From NCBI RefSeq assembly GCF_001620265.1, contig NZ_CP012661.1, positions 1,054,001 through 1,118,000 of the forward strand: a stretch of 64,000 bases of DNA, in the 5' to 3' direction. The position numbers and the translations under genes were made by a program. The notes under the pieces were generated by a model. It saw nothing but the letters and a program-made list of their open reading frames with translations. It did no database searches and was not told where the DNA came from. Below are positions 53,586 through 62,672 of this stretch, one piece after another; within the stretch, counting starts at the first letter, position 1; each line of letters begins with the position of its first letter. This stretch comes from Frigidibacter mobilis. GTDB taxonomy: Bacteria; Pseudomonadota; Alphaproteobacteria; Rhodobacterales; Rhodobacteraceae.

Positions 53586-54523
53586 GCCGGGCCGACACCG
53601 AACAGTTCACGACTGCCGACGGCCAGGCCCTCGACTGGCTGATCCGGCTGCGCGAGGCGCCGGGCAATGCGCAGGTGCGTGACGACCATCTCTGCTGGCT
53701 GCAGGCAGATCCGGCCCATGCCGCCGCCTGGCAGGGCGCCTGTGCAACCTGGCAGATGCTGGGGCTCACGCGGGCCGCGCCCACACGGCCATCGCCCCGC
53801 AGGCCGGCCCGGTCCATCGGCCTCGGGGCGATGGCACTGGCGGCAGCGGTCGTCATGGCCCTGATCCTCGGGCCCGATCTCTGGATGCGGATCGAGGCCG
53901 ATCACCGGACCGGGACCGCCGAAACGCGGGTGATCTTGCTGGACGATGGGAGCCGTCTGACGCTGGACGCGGGCAGTGCTGTGCAGCTTCAGTTCTCAGC
54001 CGGTCGCCGCGATGTGCGGTTGCTGCGCGGCGCCGCGTTCTTCGAGGTGGCCCCCGATCCTGCCCGCCCTTTCACCGTTCGCAACGGCGGGTTGTCTGCC
54101 ACCGCACTCGGGACTGCATTCGAGGTGGCCGAGGCTGGGGGGGCGACGGCAGTCGCCGTTACGGAAGGGGTGGTTGCTATCGTTGGGGCGGATGATGCGA
54201 ACCTCCCTGATCCTTTGCAGGGCGGTGACTGGGCGCGCCTTGGACCGGACGGCCAGATCGAGCAGGGCGAGGGCGATCCGGCAATGTTCGGCGGTTGGCG
54301 CAGCGGGCTGCTGGTCGTCGAGGACCGCCCGGTGGCCGAAGTGGCAGATGCGCTTGAACGCCATACCGGCGGCCGCACCGTGATTCTGGGCGGCGCCTCC
54401 TCTCGCCATGTCACCGGCTATTTCGATCTTTCGAACCCCGAAGCGGCGCTGCTGACACTGGCAGACTCGCTTGACCTGCGGTTGCGGCAGGTGGGGTCGG
54501 TGCGGGTGCTGTCGGTGCGCTGA
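53582..54523 (+). CDS. FecR-type anti-sigma/sigma regulator
   Basis: 313 residues. N-terminal cytoplasmic DUF4880-type part (DWLIRLREAPGNAQVRDDHLCWLQADPAHAAAWQ), a membrane segment near residues 80-97, and a periplasmic FecR domain (RDVRLLRGAAFFEV, LDDGSRLTLDAGSAVQL). It sits between sigma factor and receptor and relays the TonB receptor signal. Similar to HasS/HurR regulators. Confidence 0.92.
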   Translation: MSRADTEQFTTADGQALDWLIRLREAPGNAQVRDDHLCWLQADPAHAAAWQGACATWQMLGLTRAAPTRPSPRRPARSIGLGAMALAAAVVMALILGPDLWMRIEADHRTGTAETRVILLDDGSRLTLDAGSAVQLQFSAGRRDVRLLRGAAFFEVAPDPARPFTVRNGGLSATALGTAFEVAEAGGATAVAVTEGVVAIVGADDANLPDPLQGGDWARLGPDGQIEQGEGDPAMFGGWRSGLLVVEDRPVAEVADALERHTGGRTVILGGASSRHVTGYFDLSNPEAALLTLADSLDLRLRQVGSVRVLSVR

Positions 54524-54642
54524 ACTATTTTTCCGCTCGCCCCGAAAATCCGCCTGGGCAGATCGTCCTGCTATCAGAACCGATCAGCCCAGGTGCCAGC
54601 GCTGCAAGCGTCCCAAGGCCGGATAGATGCAAGAGGGACAGT

Positions 54643-57177
54643 ATGACAGACATGACAACACGCGCGGCACGTCCGTTGCTGGCGGCCCTGCTGGCCCTCG
54701 GGCCGGTGGCGGGGTTGCTGGTATCGGCGGCGCCAGTTTGGGCGCAAGAGCAGGCAATCGATTTCAACATTCCTGCGCAACCGCTGGCGCGGGCGATTGC
54801 GGCCTATGGGCGGGCGGCGTCCTATCAGATCTCGGCCGATGCCGGGCTGCTAAGGGGACGGACCGCCCCGCCCGTAGTGGGGCGCATGTCGCCGGCACGG
54901 GCGCTGGACCTGCTGCTGGCGGGCAGCGGCGTGACCTGGCGCAGCACCGGCCCCGGCCGCGTGGTTCTGGAACGTCCGGCCCCGGTGCAGACGGGCGTAT
55001 CCGGGGCCATCGCGCTCGATCCCATCTTGGTCTGGAATGAAGACCCCGCCGACGCGCCGTTCCGCACCGGCCGCGCGGTTGCCCATATCTCGGCCGACGA
55101 GATCGACCTGCGCCGGGGCGCCTCGCCCGGCGACATGTTCAAGGGCACGCCGGGTGTCCTGGCCGCCAACAATAACAATGGCGCGAAGCTGGACGTGAAC
55201 ATCCGCGGGATGCAGGGGCAGAACCGGGTCAAGGTGGCGATCGACGGCACCCAGCAGACCTCGACCACCTGGCGCGGCTATGCCGGGGTGGACGAGCGGG
55301 TCTATCTCGACTCGGACCTGATCGGCGGCATCGACATCTCCAAGGGGCCCAGCGACGGTGCGGCGGGGGCCGGTACCCCCGGCGGCGTTGTCGCGGTCCG
55401 CACGTTGAACGCTTCGGACATTGTCCAGGCTGGCGCACGCCAGGGCTGGCGCCTGCGGCTCGGGGTGGGAGACAATGCGGCCACCGCACCGGACTCGACC
55501 CCCACCGCGCCGGTCTACGAGCAGCGCAGCGACGCGCCGGATCTTTTCGGCAGCCGCAACGCCTCGGGGAGCCTAGCCTATGGCTTTGTCGGCGACAGTG
55601 TCGAGGTGATGCTGGCCTATGCCAGGCGCAGCCGCGGCAACTATTTTGCCGGCGAGCATGGCCCCACCATCTACAGCTTCGAGGGTAGGGACTATCTGCT
55701 GTCTTTCACCAAGCCCGGTGAGGAGGTGTTCAACTCGTCCGAGGATAGCCGCACCCTGATGGCCAAGACCACCTTCCACTTGGGGGAGGGGCAGGCGATC
55801 GAGTTCGGGTACACCCAGCACGATACGGAGTTCGGCGAGGCGATGGGCTCGCTGCTGTTCCAGCAGGACAACGGCTACCGTCAGGTGCAACTGTCCGACA
55901 TCACTGCCCGCACCTACACGGCGCGTTACCGTTGGCAGCCGGGCAACGAGCTGGTGGATCTGGCGGCCAACCTCTGGGCGACGGATGTGTCTGGGACGAC
56001 GCGGGCGGTTACATCTTCGCTCTATTTTCCGCCCTACATCTATCCGGCAGACGAGCCGCGCTATTCAAAGACGGTGACCTGGGGCGCCGATCTGACGAAT
56101 ACTAGCCGGCTGAGCCTTGGCGGGCGCGAGCTGACATTGCGTTACGGTATGTCCTACCTGATCGAGGACATGGATGCCGACGAGTATTGCAGCCGGACCT
56201 TCACCAACAGCAGCTGCGTGTGGATGAGTCCAAGCCAGGGCACGCGCGAGATCGGCAGCCTGTTCGCAAGCGGCGACTGGCAGATGACACCCGACCTGAC
56301 GCTTTCGGCCGGACTGCGCCATGACGCGTGGCGGCTTGAAGATACGTCCGCCCGTGCGGCCCCCGGCGATGACGAGAGCAGCGGCAGCGGCCTGAACCCC
56401 TCGCTTGGCCTGACATGGGAATTGCGGCCGGGCCTTCAGCTGTTCGGGCGCTATGCGGAAGCCATCCGCCCGCCCACCCTGCGCGAGACGATGGTCAGCG
56501 ATGCCAATGCCGCGCCAAACCCGGACCTGAAGGCCGAGTCCTCGCAGAGCCTGGAACTGGGCATCAACCTCTTGCTCCGTGACCTCTTCGCCGAGGGCGA
56601 CAGCGCCGGCCTCAAGGCCTCGGCGTTTCGCAACACGCATGACGGTTACATCTCGCGGGTGCCGAACCCGAATGGCGGGCCGGGGCTGCCGGTCTACTCC
56701 TTCGCCAATATCGACAAGGCGACGTTCACCGGGTTCGAGCTGGCCGCCCGCTACGACAGCAGCCGGTTCTTTGCTTCGGCAGCGGCGACTTACTATTCGG
56801 ACTACGAGTTTTGTTACGACGCCGGGTGCCAGAACACCTCGGTGACCTACGACTATGCGGCCAATCATCTTCCACCCGAACTGATGCTGAGCCTGACCCT
56901 CGGCACGCGGGTCATGGAGGAGCGGCTGACCCTGGGCACGATCATCGACCATGCCGGATCGCGCATGGCGCCGCTGACCAGCCAGGACCGGATGCGGACC
57001 GCGGTGTGGGAGCCCTACACCGTCGGAACCCTGTTTGCGAGCTATGACCTGACCGACAGTACCAGCCTGGATCTGCGGGTCGAGAACGTCACCGACCGAT
57101 ACTATGTGAATGCGCTGGACGGCTGGACCCCGGCTCCGGGGCGCACGGTGCGCCTGAACCTCTCGGCACAGTTCTGA
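54643..57177 (+). CDS. TonB-dependent heme/hemophore receptor with STN signalling domain
   Basis: 844 residues. Signal peptide, then an STN domain (FNIPAQPLARAIAAYGRAASYQI, residues about 40-110), TonB box area, plug (DMFKGTPGVLAANNN, IRGMQGQNRVKVAIDG) and a 22-strand barrel ending in F. YAEAIRPPTLRE and PNPDLKAESSQS match the FRAP/NPNL heme-receptor boxes of the HasR/HemR group. With sigma factor, FecR and heme oxygenase it forms a HasR/HurR-like heme-sensing unit. No hemophore gene is nearby. Confidence 0.92.
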   Translation: MTDMTTRAARPLLAALLALGPVAGLLVSAAPVWAQEQAIDFNIPAQPLARAIAAYGRAASYQISADAGLLRGRTAPPVVGRMSPARALDLLLAGSGVTWRSTGPGRVVLERPAPVQTGVSGAIALDPILVWNEDPADAPFRTGRAVAHISADEIDLRRGASPGDMFKGTPGVLAANNNNGAKLDVNIRGMQGQNRVKVAIDGTQQTSTTWRGYAGVDERVYLDSDLIGGIDISKGPSDGAAGAGTPGGVVAVRTLNASDIVQAGARQGWRLRLGVGDNAATAPDSTPTAPVYEQRSDAPDLFGSRNASGSLAYGFVGDSVEVMLAYARRSRGNYFAGEHGPTIYSFEGRDYLLSFTKPGEEVFNSSEDSRTLMAKTTFHLGEGQAIEFGYTQHDTEFGEAMGSLLFQQDNGYRQVQLSDITARTYTARYRWQPGNELVDLAANLWATDVSGTTRAVTSSLYFPPYIYPADEPRYSKTVTWGADLTNTSRLSLGGRELTLRYGMSYLIEDMDADEYCSRTFTNSSCVWMSPSQGTREIGSLFASGDWQMTPDLTLSAGLRHDAWRLEDTSARAAPGDDESSGSGLNPSLGLTWELRPGLQLFGRYAEAIRPPTLRETMVSDANAAPNPDLKAESSQSLELGINLLLRDLFAEGDSAGLKASAFRNTHDGYISRVPNPNGGPGLPVYSFANIDKATFTGFELAARYDSSRFFASAAATYYSDYEFCYDAGCQNTSVTYDYAANHLPPELMLSLTLGTRVMEERLTLGTIIDHAGSRMAPLTSQDRMRTAVWEPYTVGTLFASYDLTDSTSLDLRVENVTDRYYVNALDGWTPAPGRTVRLNLSAQF

Positions 57178-57204
57178 CATGACCAAGACAGCACGAGGTG
57201 CCAG

Positions 57205-57798
57205 ATGAGTTCCGTTGATGACCGCGCGGCGGTCTCGCGCCGGCTGAAGGCCGCGACCAGCACGACCCACGACAGGCTGGACGCCCGGATCCTGCGGGCA
57301 CGGCCTTTCGACAGCCTGGGCAACTACGCGACCTTTCTGGCGGTACAGTACGGCTTCCATTCGGTGGTGGCGCCGCTCTATCTGCGGGCAGACCTGATCG
57401 CGCTTTGGCCCGACTTGCCGCGGCTTGCCCGGTTGGAAGATGTCCGTGCAGATCTGGCCGATCTTGGCAGCGCGCTGCCGGTTGGCCGGGACCGGCCCGA
57501 CCTGTCGGTTGTCACGCGGCCCGCCGCGCTCGGCTGGCTCTATGTGTCCGAAGGATCGAACCTTGGCGCCGCGGTTCTCTCCAAGGCGGTGCTGCGCCTC
57601 GGTCTTGATGGCCAGCGTGGCGCCAGGCATCTGCAAGAAGCTGCGGGGGGGCGGATGCTGCGCTGGCGCGCCTTTACCAGCGTGCTCGATGCGCTGCCGC
57701 TTGGGGACGCAGATGAGGCCGCGATGCAGCAAGGTGCCCGCGACGCTTTCGGGTGGATGCAGGCGGCCGTCGAGGCCGACATGCCGCTTCGATCCTAA
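57205..57798 (+). CDS. Biliverdin-producing heme oxygenase
   Basis: 197 residues, typical of bacterial HemO/BphO. Proximal heme-ligand His22 in STTHDRLDA and the distal helix YVSEGSNLGAAVLSKAV with glycines. Splits heme to biliverdin, iron and CO in the cytoplasm, releasing the iron from heme taken up by the upstream receptor. 27 bases after the receptor gene. Confidence 0.92.
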   Translation: MSSVDDRAAVSRRLKAATSTTHDRLDARILRARPFDSLGNYATFLAVQYGFHSVVAPLYLRADLIALWPDLPRLARLEDVRADLADLGSALPVGRDRPDLSVVTRPAALGWLYVSEGSNLGAAVLSKAVLRLGLDGQRGARHLQEAAGGRMLRWRAFTSVLDALPLGDADEAAMQQGARDAFGWMQAAVEADMPLRS

Positions 57799-57809
57799 CC
57801 CCGATCCGA

Positions 57810-57899
57810 TTCCACTGCACGGTTGAGCACTCGTTCTGCACGATCAAGGACTGGATGGGAGTCAAGTGTTTCCTGGCGCGCGGGCCCAAGGCCAGTTGA
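57810..57899 (+). pseudogene. IS1182-type transposase C-terminal remnant
   Basis: A 29-codon open piece reads VEHSFCTIKDWMGVKCFLARG, very close in pattern to the VEHPFGTIKxWMGxxHFL motif near the C-terminus of IS1182-family transposases. It ends with a stop at 57897-57899. No other part of a transposase or inverted ends is seen, so it is an old insertion scar between the heme and zinc genes. Confidence 0.5.
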
Positions 57900-57925
57900 T
57901 GATCTCGTCCTGCATCGACATGTCC

Positions 57926-58948
57926 TTAACCGAGAGGCGCCCAGAGAACGCCGCCCTGTTCATCTGCGGCAAGCATCCAGACCGTCCCCGGCGTGACGGC
58001 AAGCAGTGTGATCGGCGCGCCAGTTGGACGCTTGACGGCATGGGGTTCGGCGATCTGGTCGATCCGGGACCAGATGACTGCGCCCGAGGAATACCCTGCC
58101 AGAACGGATTCCTGCCCCGGCACGGAGGCGATGGCAGTGACATAGCCGCGCCCGCCCCAGGCCAGCTGCATCGGCCCCTTGCCCATCGGCCCTTTCGCTC
58201 CGTCGAAGGGCCACAGGATCGCCGCGTCCGCGCCGGTGGTGGCCAGCCAGGGGAGCCTCCCGGCCCAGGACCAGCCCTTGACCTTGGTCGGATAGCCCGA
58301 CATCCGCAGGTCGGCCTTGTCGCGCAGCCGCCAGCCGTGAAGGGCGTTCTCCTGCATCCGGGTCATCACGAAGCGATTGTCGGGACTGAAGGTCACGGCC
58401 GTATGGCTACCGGCCCATTTCAGGATGGTAGGCTTCCAGCTGCGCTTTTCGCGCGACCAGATCGTGACGCCGCCATAATGCGCTACCGCGAGCCGCCCGC
58501 CCTTGCTGTCGAAGGCGAGGCCGCCGGCGGTGGAGGGGGCGGCAAGAAGTTCCCTTCGCGCGCCATCCCAGAGATGGATCTCGCGCCCGACCGAACAGGC
58601 GAATACCCCGTCGGCACCGGCGGCCACATGGTCCACCCATTTGCGCGGGAAGGTCGCTAGGTCTGTCACGCCGTCGGGGGCGATGCGGCAGAAACGGCCA
58701 TCATCCCCTCCGGTCAGGATCGTTCCCGAAGGTTCCGCCACCATAGACAGCACCGCACCCTTGTGCACGGGCAAGGCCTCGGGTTCCGCTCCGGGGCGGA
58801 ACGCGCGGATCAGCCCGTCACCCCAGGCGCTGAAGGCGGTATCCGCCACCGTCGCCACCGCCACGGGCACGGCGTTAAACTCGAACCGCCGCCCGCCTTG
58901 TTCGATGCGCGTCGGCACCAGCGGATCATGCGTTTCCAGCAACGGCAT
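57926..58948 (-). CDS. WD40-repeat-like beta-propeller protein
   Basis: 340 residues without signal peptide. Repeats of the WD40 type are visible as regular DG-xx-IR/AW blocks such as FSAWGDGLIRAF, SMVAEPSGTILTGGDDGRFCRI, ACSVGREIHLWDG, LAGYSSGAVIWSRID and a VTFSPDNRFVMTRM. It follows CobW with the stop overlapping the start as TGATG. CobW-propeller pairs occur in related bacteria; a role in zinc delivery or as a scaffold is inference. It is not the periplasmic AztD type, as no export signal is seen. Confidence 0.8.
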   Translation of the reverse strand: MPLLETHDPLVPTRIEQGGRRFEFNAVPVAVATVADTAFSAWGDGLIRAFRPGAEPEALPVHKGAVLSMVAEPSGTILTGGDDGRFCRIAPDGVTDLATFPRKWVDHVAAGADGVFACSVGREIHLWDGARRELLAAPSTAGGLAFDSKGGRLAVAHYGGVTIWSREKRSWKPTILKWAGSHTAVTFSPDNRFVMTRMQENALHGWRLRDKADLRMSGYPTKVKGWSWAGRLPWLATTGADAAILWPFDGAKGPMGKGPMQLAWGGRGYVTAIASVPGQESVLAGYSSGAVIWSRIDQIAEPHAVKRPTGAPITLLAVTPGTVWMLAADEQGGVLWAPLG

Positions 58949-59910
58949 CAGGCGGCCTTGCAGGCAGCGAAGCCTTCGGCCAGTCCCATCTTGTCGAGGT
59001 CGCGCCCGATGAACACCAGCCTCGATGCGCGGGGCTTGCCCGCAGGCCACGGCCCCAGCGGCGCGCCGTCGGTCAGCATGTGGACCGCCTGGACGACGAA
59101 GCGTTCATCCTGTCCCTTGAAGTCGAGGATGCCCTTCGAGCGCAGGATGTCCTGCCCGCGCTCGCGCAGCAGCTTGCCGAACCAGGACTGGAACTTTCGT
59201 TCGTCCAGCGGGGTATCGGAGGACAGCGAGACCGAGCTGATATCCTCCTCATGCTCGTGTGTGTGGCTCTCATCGAGGAAATCCGGCTCGATCTCCAGTA
59301 CCCGCTCCAGCGAGAAGGCATCGAGGCCCAGAACCTGATCCAGCGCCACGCCGCATTTCTCGGTGCGCATGATCCTGGCGTAGGGATTGATCGACCTGAT
59401 CCGCGCCTCGGCCGCCTTCAGGCCCGCGGCATCCACCAGATCGACCTTGTTGAGCAAGATGATGTCGGCAAAGGCGATCTGCTCGCCCGCCTCATGCGCC
59501 TCGTCGAGATGGGTGGACAGGTTCACCGCATCGACCACCGTCACGATGGCATCGAGTCGGGTCTTCTCGGCCACGTCCTGATCGACATAGAAGGTCTGCG
59601 CCACCGGCGCAGGATCGGCCATGCCGGTGGTCTCGATCAGGATGCCGTCGAAATCCTTACGCTTCGTCAGTCCGGCAAGGATGCGGATCAGGTCACCCCG
59701 CACGGTGCAGCAGATGCAGCCGTTGTTCATCTCGAAGATCTCTTCGTCGGCGTCGATGACCAGGTCATTGTCGATCCCGGTCTCGCCGAATTCATTGATG
59801 ATGACGGCGTATTTCCTGCCATGCGGCTCGGTCAGGATGCGGTTCAGAAGCGTGGTCTTTCCGGCCCCAAGAAAGCCGGTCAGCACGGTCACGGGGATCT
59901 GGGTGTTCAT
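58948..59910 (-). CDS. CobW/COG0523 GTPase, zinc metallochaperone type
   Basis: 320 residues. Walker A GFLGAGKTTLLN, a metal-binding CICC (C65, C67, C68) in NNGCICCTVRGD, and NKVD. An HTHEHEE-type His/acid-rich stretch lies near residues 214-220 (ESHTHEHEEDIS). COG0523 proteins such as ZigA/ZNG1 hand zinc to target enzymes under scarcity. Here it is downstream of znuA and a redox protein in the zinc operon, so zinc is the likely metal. Confidence 0.9.
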   Translation of the reverse strand: MNTQIPVTVLTGFLGAGKTTLLNRILTEPHGRKYAVIINEFGETGIDNDLVIDADEEIFEMNNGCICCTVRGDLIRILAGLTKRKDFDGILIETTGMADPAPVAQTFYVDQDVAEKTRLDAIVTVVDAVNLSTHLDEAHEAGEQIAFADIILLNKVDLVDAAGLKAAEARIRSINPYARIMRTEKCGVALDQVLGLDAFSLERVLEIEPDFLDESHTHEHEEDISSVSLSSDTPLDERKFQSWFGKLLRERGQDILRSKGILDFKGQDERFVVQAVHMLTDGAPLGPWPAGKPRASRLVFIGRDLDKMGLAEGFAACKAA

Positions 59911-59913
59911 GGG

Positions 59914-60840
59914 TCAGGTTTCCTGGCAGGGGGGAAAGCGGTCGGGCCACAGCAGGGACTGATGCGCGGCCGTGCCGGCGATGGCGCCATCGGCAAGCGC
60001 CGGGGTGAGGATGCCGGCGGGGCGGATGATGTCGCCAGCGGCAAAGATGCCAGCCCTGCTGGTGACGTTGAAGGCGCCGGTCTTCAGGTAGGGGCCGGTG
60101 GGGCCATCCAGCGTAGCCAGGCCAAGGCCGGCGACGAAGGGGGCGCCGAAGCTGGTATCGGCGTGCAGGAACAGCCCCGCCGTTTCGATCACGATCCCAT
60201 TCGCCAGTGTCAGGCGTGCACCCTCGCCATCGCCGTCCGCGCGGATCAGCGGCGCGCGGTGCAAGGTCACCCCCAGTTCCGCTGCCTCTGTCTCGGCATC
60301 CGGGCCAAGCTCGCCCTCATGCGCGATCAGCGTCACGTCGTGCGACCAGTCGGTGCGCAGCATCCTGGCCATATGCAGCGCCATCGGCCCGCGCCCGAGG
60401 ATGGATAGCGGACGTCCCTTCACCTCGTAGCCGTGGCAATAGGGGCAATGCAGCGCCCAGGTTCCCCAGCCTTCGGCCAGTCCCTGGATGGCAGGCAGAC
60501 GGTCCGCGATGCCGCAGGCAAGGATCACCCTGCGTGCCGTCACCTCGGTGCCTTCGACCGTCAGGCGAAAGGCATCGGCCACGCCTGCAAGCGTGGTGAC
60601 TGCCGAGTCCCGGATCCAGACCGTAGGATAGGTGGCGAGATCGGCCCGGATCGCGGCCAGTATCTGTGCAGGCTTGCGCCCGTCCCATCCGGGCACGCCA
60701 TGTGCGGTGGGCGAGGCTGCGTTGCGCGGGTGGCCGGTATCGAACACGGCCACCCGGCGGCTGGCCCGGCCCAGTTGCAGCGCGGCGGTCAGGCCGGCAA
60801 AGCTACCCCCGATGATGGCGACGTCATGCGGTTCGGTCAT
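59914..60840 (-). CDS. Thioredoxin-reductase-like FAD/NAD(P)H oxidoreductase
   Basis: 308 residues. FAD-binding GGSFAGLTAALQLGRA at the start and a C-x2-C in HCPYCHGYEV (similar to the CATC of thioredoxin reductase), then a NAD(P)-type GRGPMALHMARML and terminal FAAGDIIRPAG. Its partner is not apparent. Encoded within the zinc uptake operon with a 4-base overlap with znuA, it might act on thiol-bound zinc or on a nearby protein. Confidence 0.88.
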   Translation of the reverse strand: MTEPHDVAIIGGSFAGLTAALQLGRASRRVAVFDTGHPRNAASPTAHGVPGWDGRKPAQILAAIRADLATYPTVWIRDSAVTTLAGVADAFRLTVEGTEVTARRVILACGIADRLPAIQGLAEGWGTWALHCPYCHGYEVKGRPLSILGRGPMALHMARMLRTDWSHDVTLIAHEGELGPDAETEAAELGVTLHRAPLIRADGDGEGARLTLANGIVIETAGLFLHADTSFGAPFVAGLGLATLDGPTGPYLKTGAFNVTSRAGIFAAGDIIRPAGILTPALADGAIAGTAAHQSLLWPDRFPPCQET

Positions 60841-61796
60841 CGCATCAGCGCCGCGGACAGCTGCGCCAGGTTGTGCCGCATCATTGCGAGATAGGTCGCG
60901 GCGGGTCCATCTGCCGCCGACAGGGCATCGGAATAGAGCGTGCCGCCGATATGCGCCCCGGTCTCGGAAGCGATCTGGTCAAGCAGGCGACGGTCGGCGA
61001 TGTTTTCCACGAAAACGGCCGCGATGTCCTGCTCCCTGATCTGGGCGATCAGCGCGGCCACGTCCCGGGCGGAGGCTTCGGATTCAGTCGACACGCCCTG
61101 AGGGGCGACGAAGGCGAGGCCATAGTCGGCGGCGAAATACCCAAAGGCATCATGCGAGGTCACGACGGTGCGGCGGCCTTCGGGAAGCGCCGCGACTGCC
61201 GCGCGGATTTCCGCATCCAATGCGTCAAGTTCGGCAAGATAGGCGTTCGCGTTCGCCTTGTACTCTTGGGTGCCTTCCGGGTCGGCAGCCGAAAGCCCCT
61301 CTGCGATATTGGCCACGTAAAGCGCAACATTCGTCACGCTTTGCCAGGCATGGGGATCAAAGGCGCCGTGGTCATGGCCTTCGTGACCTGTGTCTTCCGC
61401 GTGGTCGTGGTCGTGCGCGCCTTCGTCATGGCCGTGGTCATGATCGTCCTCGCCAAAGGCAATCGGGGTTATCCCCCTGGAGGCGTCTATCAGGGCGGCA
61501 TGGGTGCCCGAAGCCTCGACAAGGCGGTCCATCCAGCCTTCGAAGCCCAGGCCATTGACCACGATCACCGCTGCGCCCGCGACGGCCTGCGCATCGGCGG
61601 GCGAGGGCTGGAACACATGCGCGTCGCCATCGGGGCCGACAAGGGTAGTCACCTCGACCCGGTCACCGCCGATATTGGCGACGATGTCGCCGAGGATCGA
61701 AAAGGTGGCGACGACGTCCAGCTTGCCTTGCGCGAAGGCGGGGGCAGCGAGGGCCATTGCGGCGGCAGAGGCAAGCAGCAGGCGGCGGGAGATCAT
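60837..61796 (-). CDS. znuA: Zinc ABC transporter substrate-binding protein (ZnuA/AztC-like)
   Basis: 319 residues. Signal peptide (MISRRLLLASAAAMALAAPAFAQ). Cluster A-1 SBP with metal-site His60 (DAHVFQPSP), a His/Asp-rich flexible loop at residues 117-143 (alternating H and D), DPHAWQS (His149) and SHDAFGYFA. The His-rich loop is typical of zinc rather than manganese carriers. Delivers zinc to ZnuB. Confidence 0.93.
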   Translation of the reverse strand: MISRRLLLASAAAMALAAPAFAQGKLDVVATFSILGDIVANIGGDRVEVTTLVGPDGDAHVFQPSPADAQAVAGAAVIVVNGLGFEGWMDRLVEASGTHAALIDASRGITPIAFGEDDHDHGHDEGAHDHDHAEDTGHEGHDHGAFDPHAWQSVTNVALYVANIAEGLSAADPEGTQEYKANANAYLAELDALDAEIRAAVAALPEGRRTVVTSHDAFGYFAADYGLAFVAPQGVSTESEASARDVAALIAQIREQDIAAVFVENIADRRLLDQIASETGAHIGGTLYSDALSAADGPAATYLAMMRHNLAQLSAALMR

Positions 61797-61808
61797 GGGG
61801 ATATCCTT

Positions 61809-62672
61809 TCAGGCATCGAGATGGGCGCGCGGCCAGAACCGGGTGGCAAGGCCACCCGCCGGACCGAACACAAGGGAAAGAAGATAAAGACTGCCGGCGG
61901 CCAGGATGATCGCCGGGCCAGAGGGAAGGCCTGCATGATAGGAGGCTAAGAGCCCGGCGACAGAAGACAGAACAGCGACCAGCGCGGCAACAACCAGCAT
62001 TCCGCCGATGGAGGTGGCCCAGAACCGGGCCGCGGCGGCGGGCAGGATCATGATCCCCACCGACATAAGCGTGCCAAGCGCCTGGAACCCGGCAACAAGG
62101 TTCAGGACAACAAGGCCGAGGAAGATGAAATGCACCGGCCCGCTCCATCGGCTGACCGAGGCGAGGAAGCGCGGATCCGCGCATTCCAGCACCAGTGGGC
62201 GGAAGACCAGCGCCAGCGTCACCAGCGTCACCGTGGTGATCGCGCAAAGCAGCGTCAACGCGGCATTGTCCAGCGCCAGAACGGTGCCGAAGAGGACGTG
62301 CATCAGATCGACATTCGATCCTTTCAGCGAGACAAGCAGCACGCCAAGCGCCAGCGAGATCAGGTAGAAGGCAGCCAGCGCGGCATCCTCGCGCAGCGCG
62401 GTGAACCGGGCGACGGCCCCGGTCAGCAGTGCCACGATCAGCCCCGCAACCACGCCGCCGATCGTCATCGCGCCAAGGTTCAGCCCCGCCACCAGATAGC
62501 CCACCGCGGCCCCCGGTAAGATGGCGTGCGCCATCGCGTCGCCGGTCAGGCTCATCCGGCGTAGCAGCAGGAACACGCCCACTGGCGTGGCGCTCAGCGA
62601 AATGGCAAGGCAGCCGAGAAGGGCGCGCTGCATGAAGGCGAATTGCGCGAAAGGTTCGATCAGCGGGGTCAT
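61809..62672 (-). CDS. znuB: Zinc ABC transporter permease
   Basis: 287 residues, eight to nine membrane segments, ABC-3 family. RRMSLTGDAMAHAILPG is the signature cytoplasmic turn, and MSVGIMILPAAAARFW is typical. It overlaps the ATPase gene by 4 bases. Confidence 0.93.
   Translation of the reverse strand: MTPLIEPFAQFAFMQRALLGCLAISLSATPVGVFLLLRRMSLTGDAMAHAILPGAAVGYLVAGLNLGAMTIGGVVAGLIVALLTGAVARFTALREDAALAAFYLISLALGVLLVSLKGSNVDLMHVLFGTVLALDNAALTLLCAITTVTLVTLALVFRPLVLECADPRFLASVSRWSGPVHFIFLGLVVLNLVAGFQALGTLMSVGIMILPAAAARFWATSIGGMLVVAALVAVLSSVAGLLASYHAGLPSGPAIILAAGSLYLLSLVFGPAGGLATRFWPRAHLDA

Noticed and set aside
57926..58948. Propeller protein as AztD zinc chaperone
   Set aside because: AztD is exported; this protein has no signal peptide and follows CobW in a cytoplasmic set.
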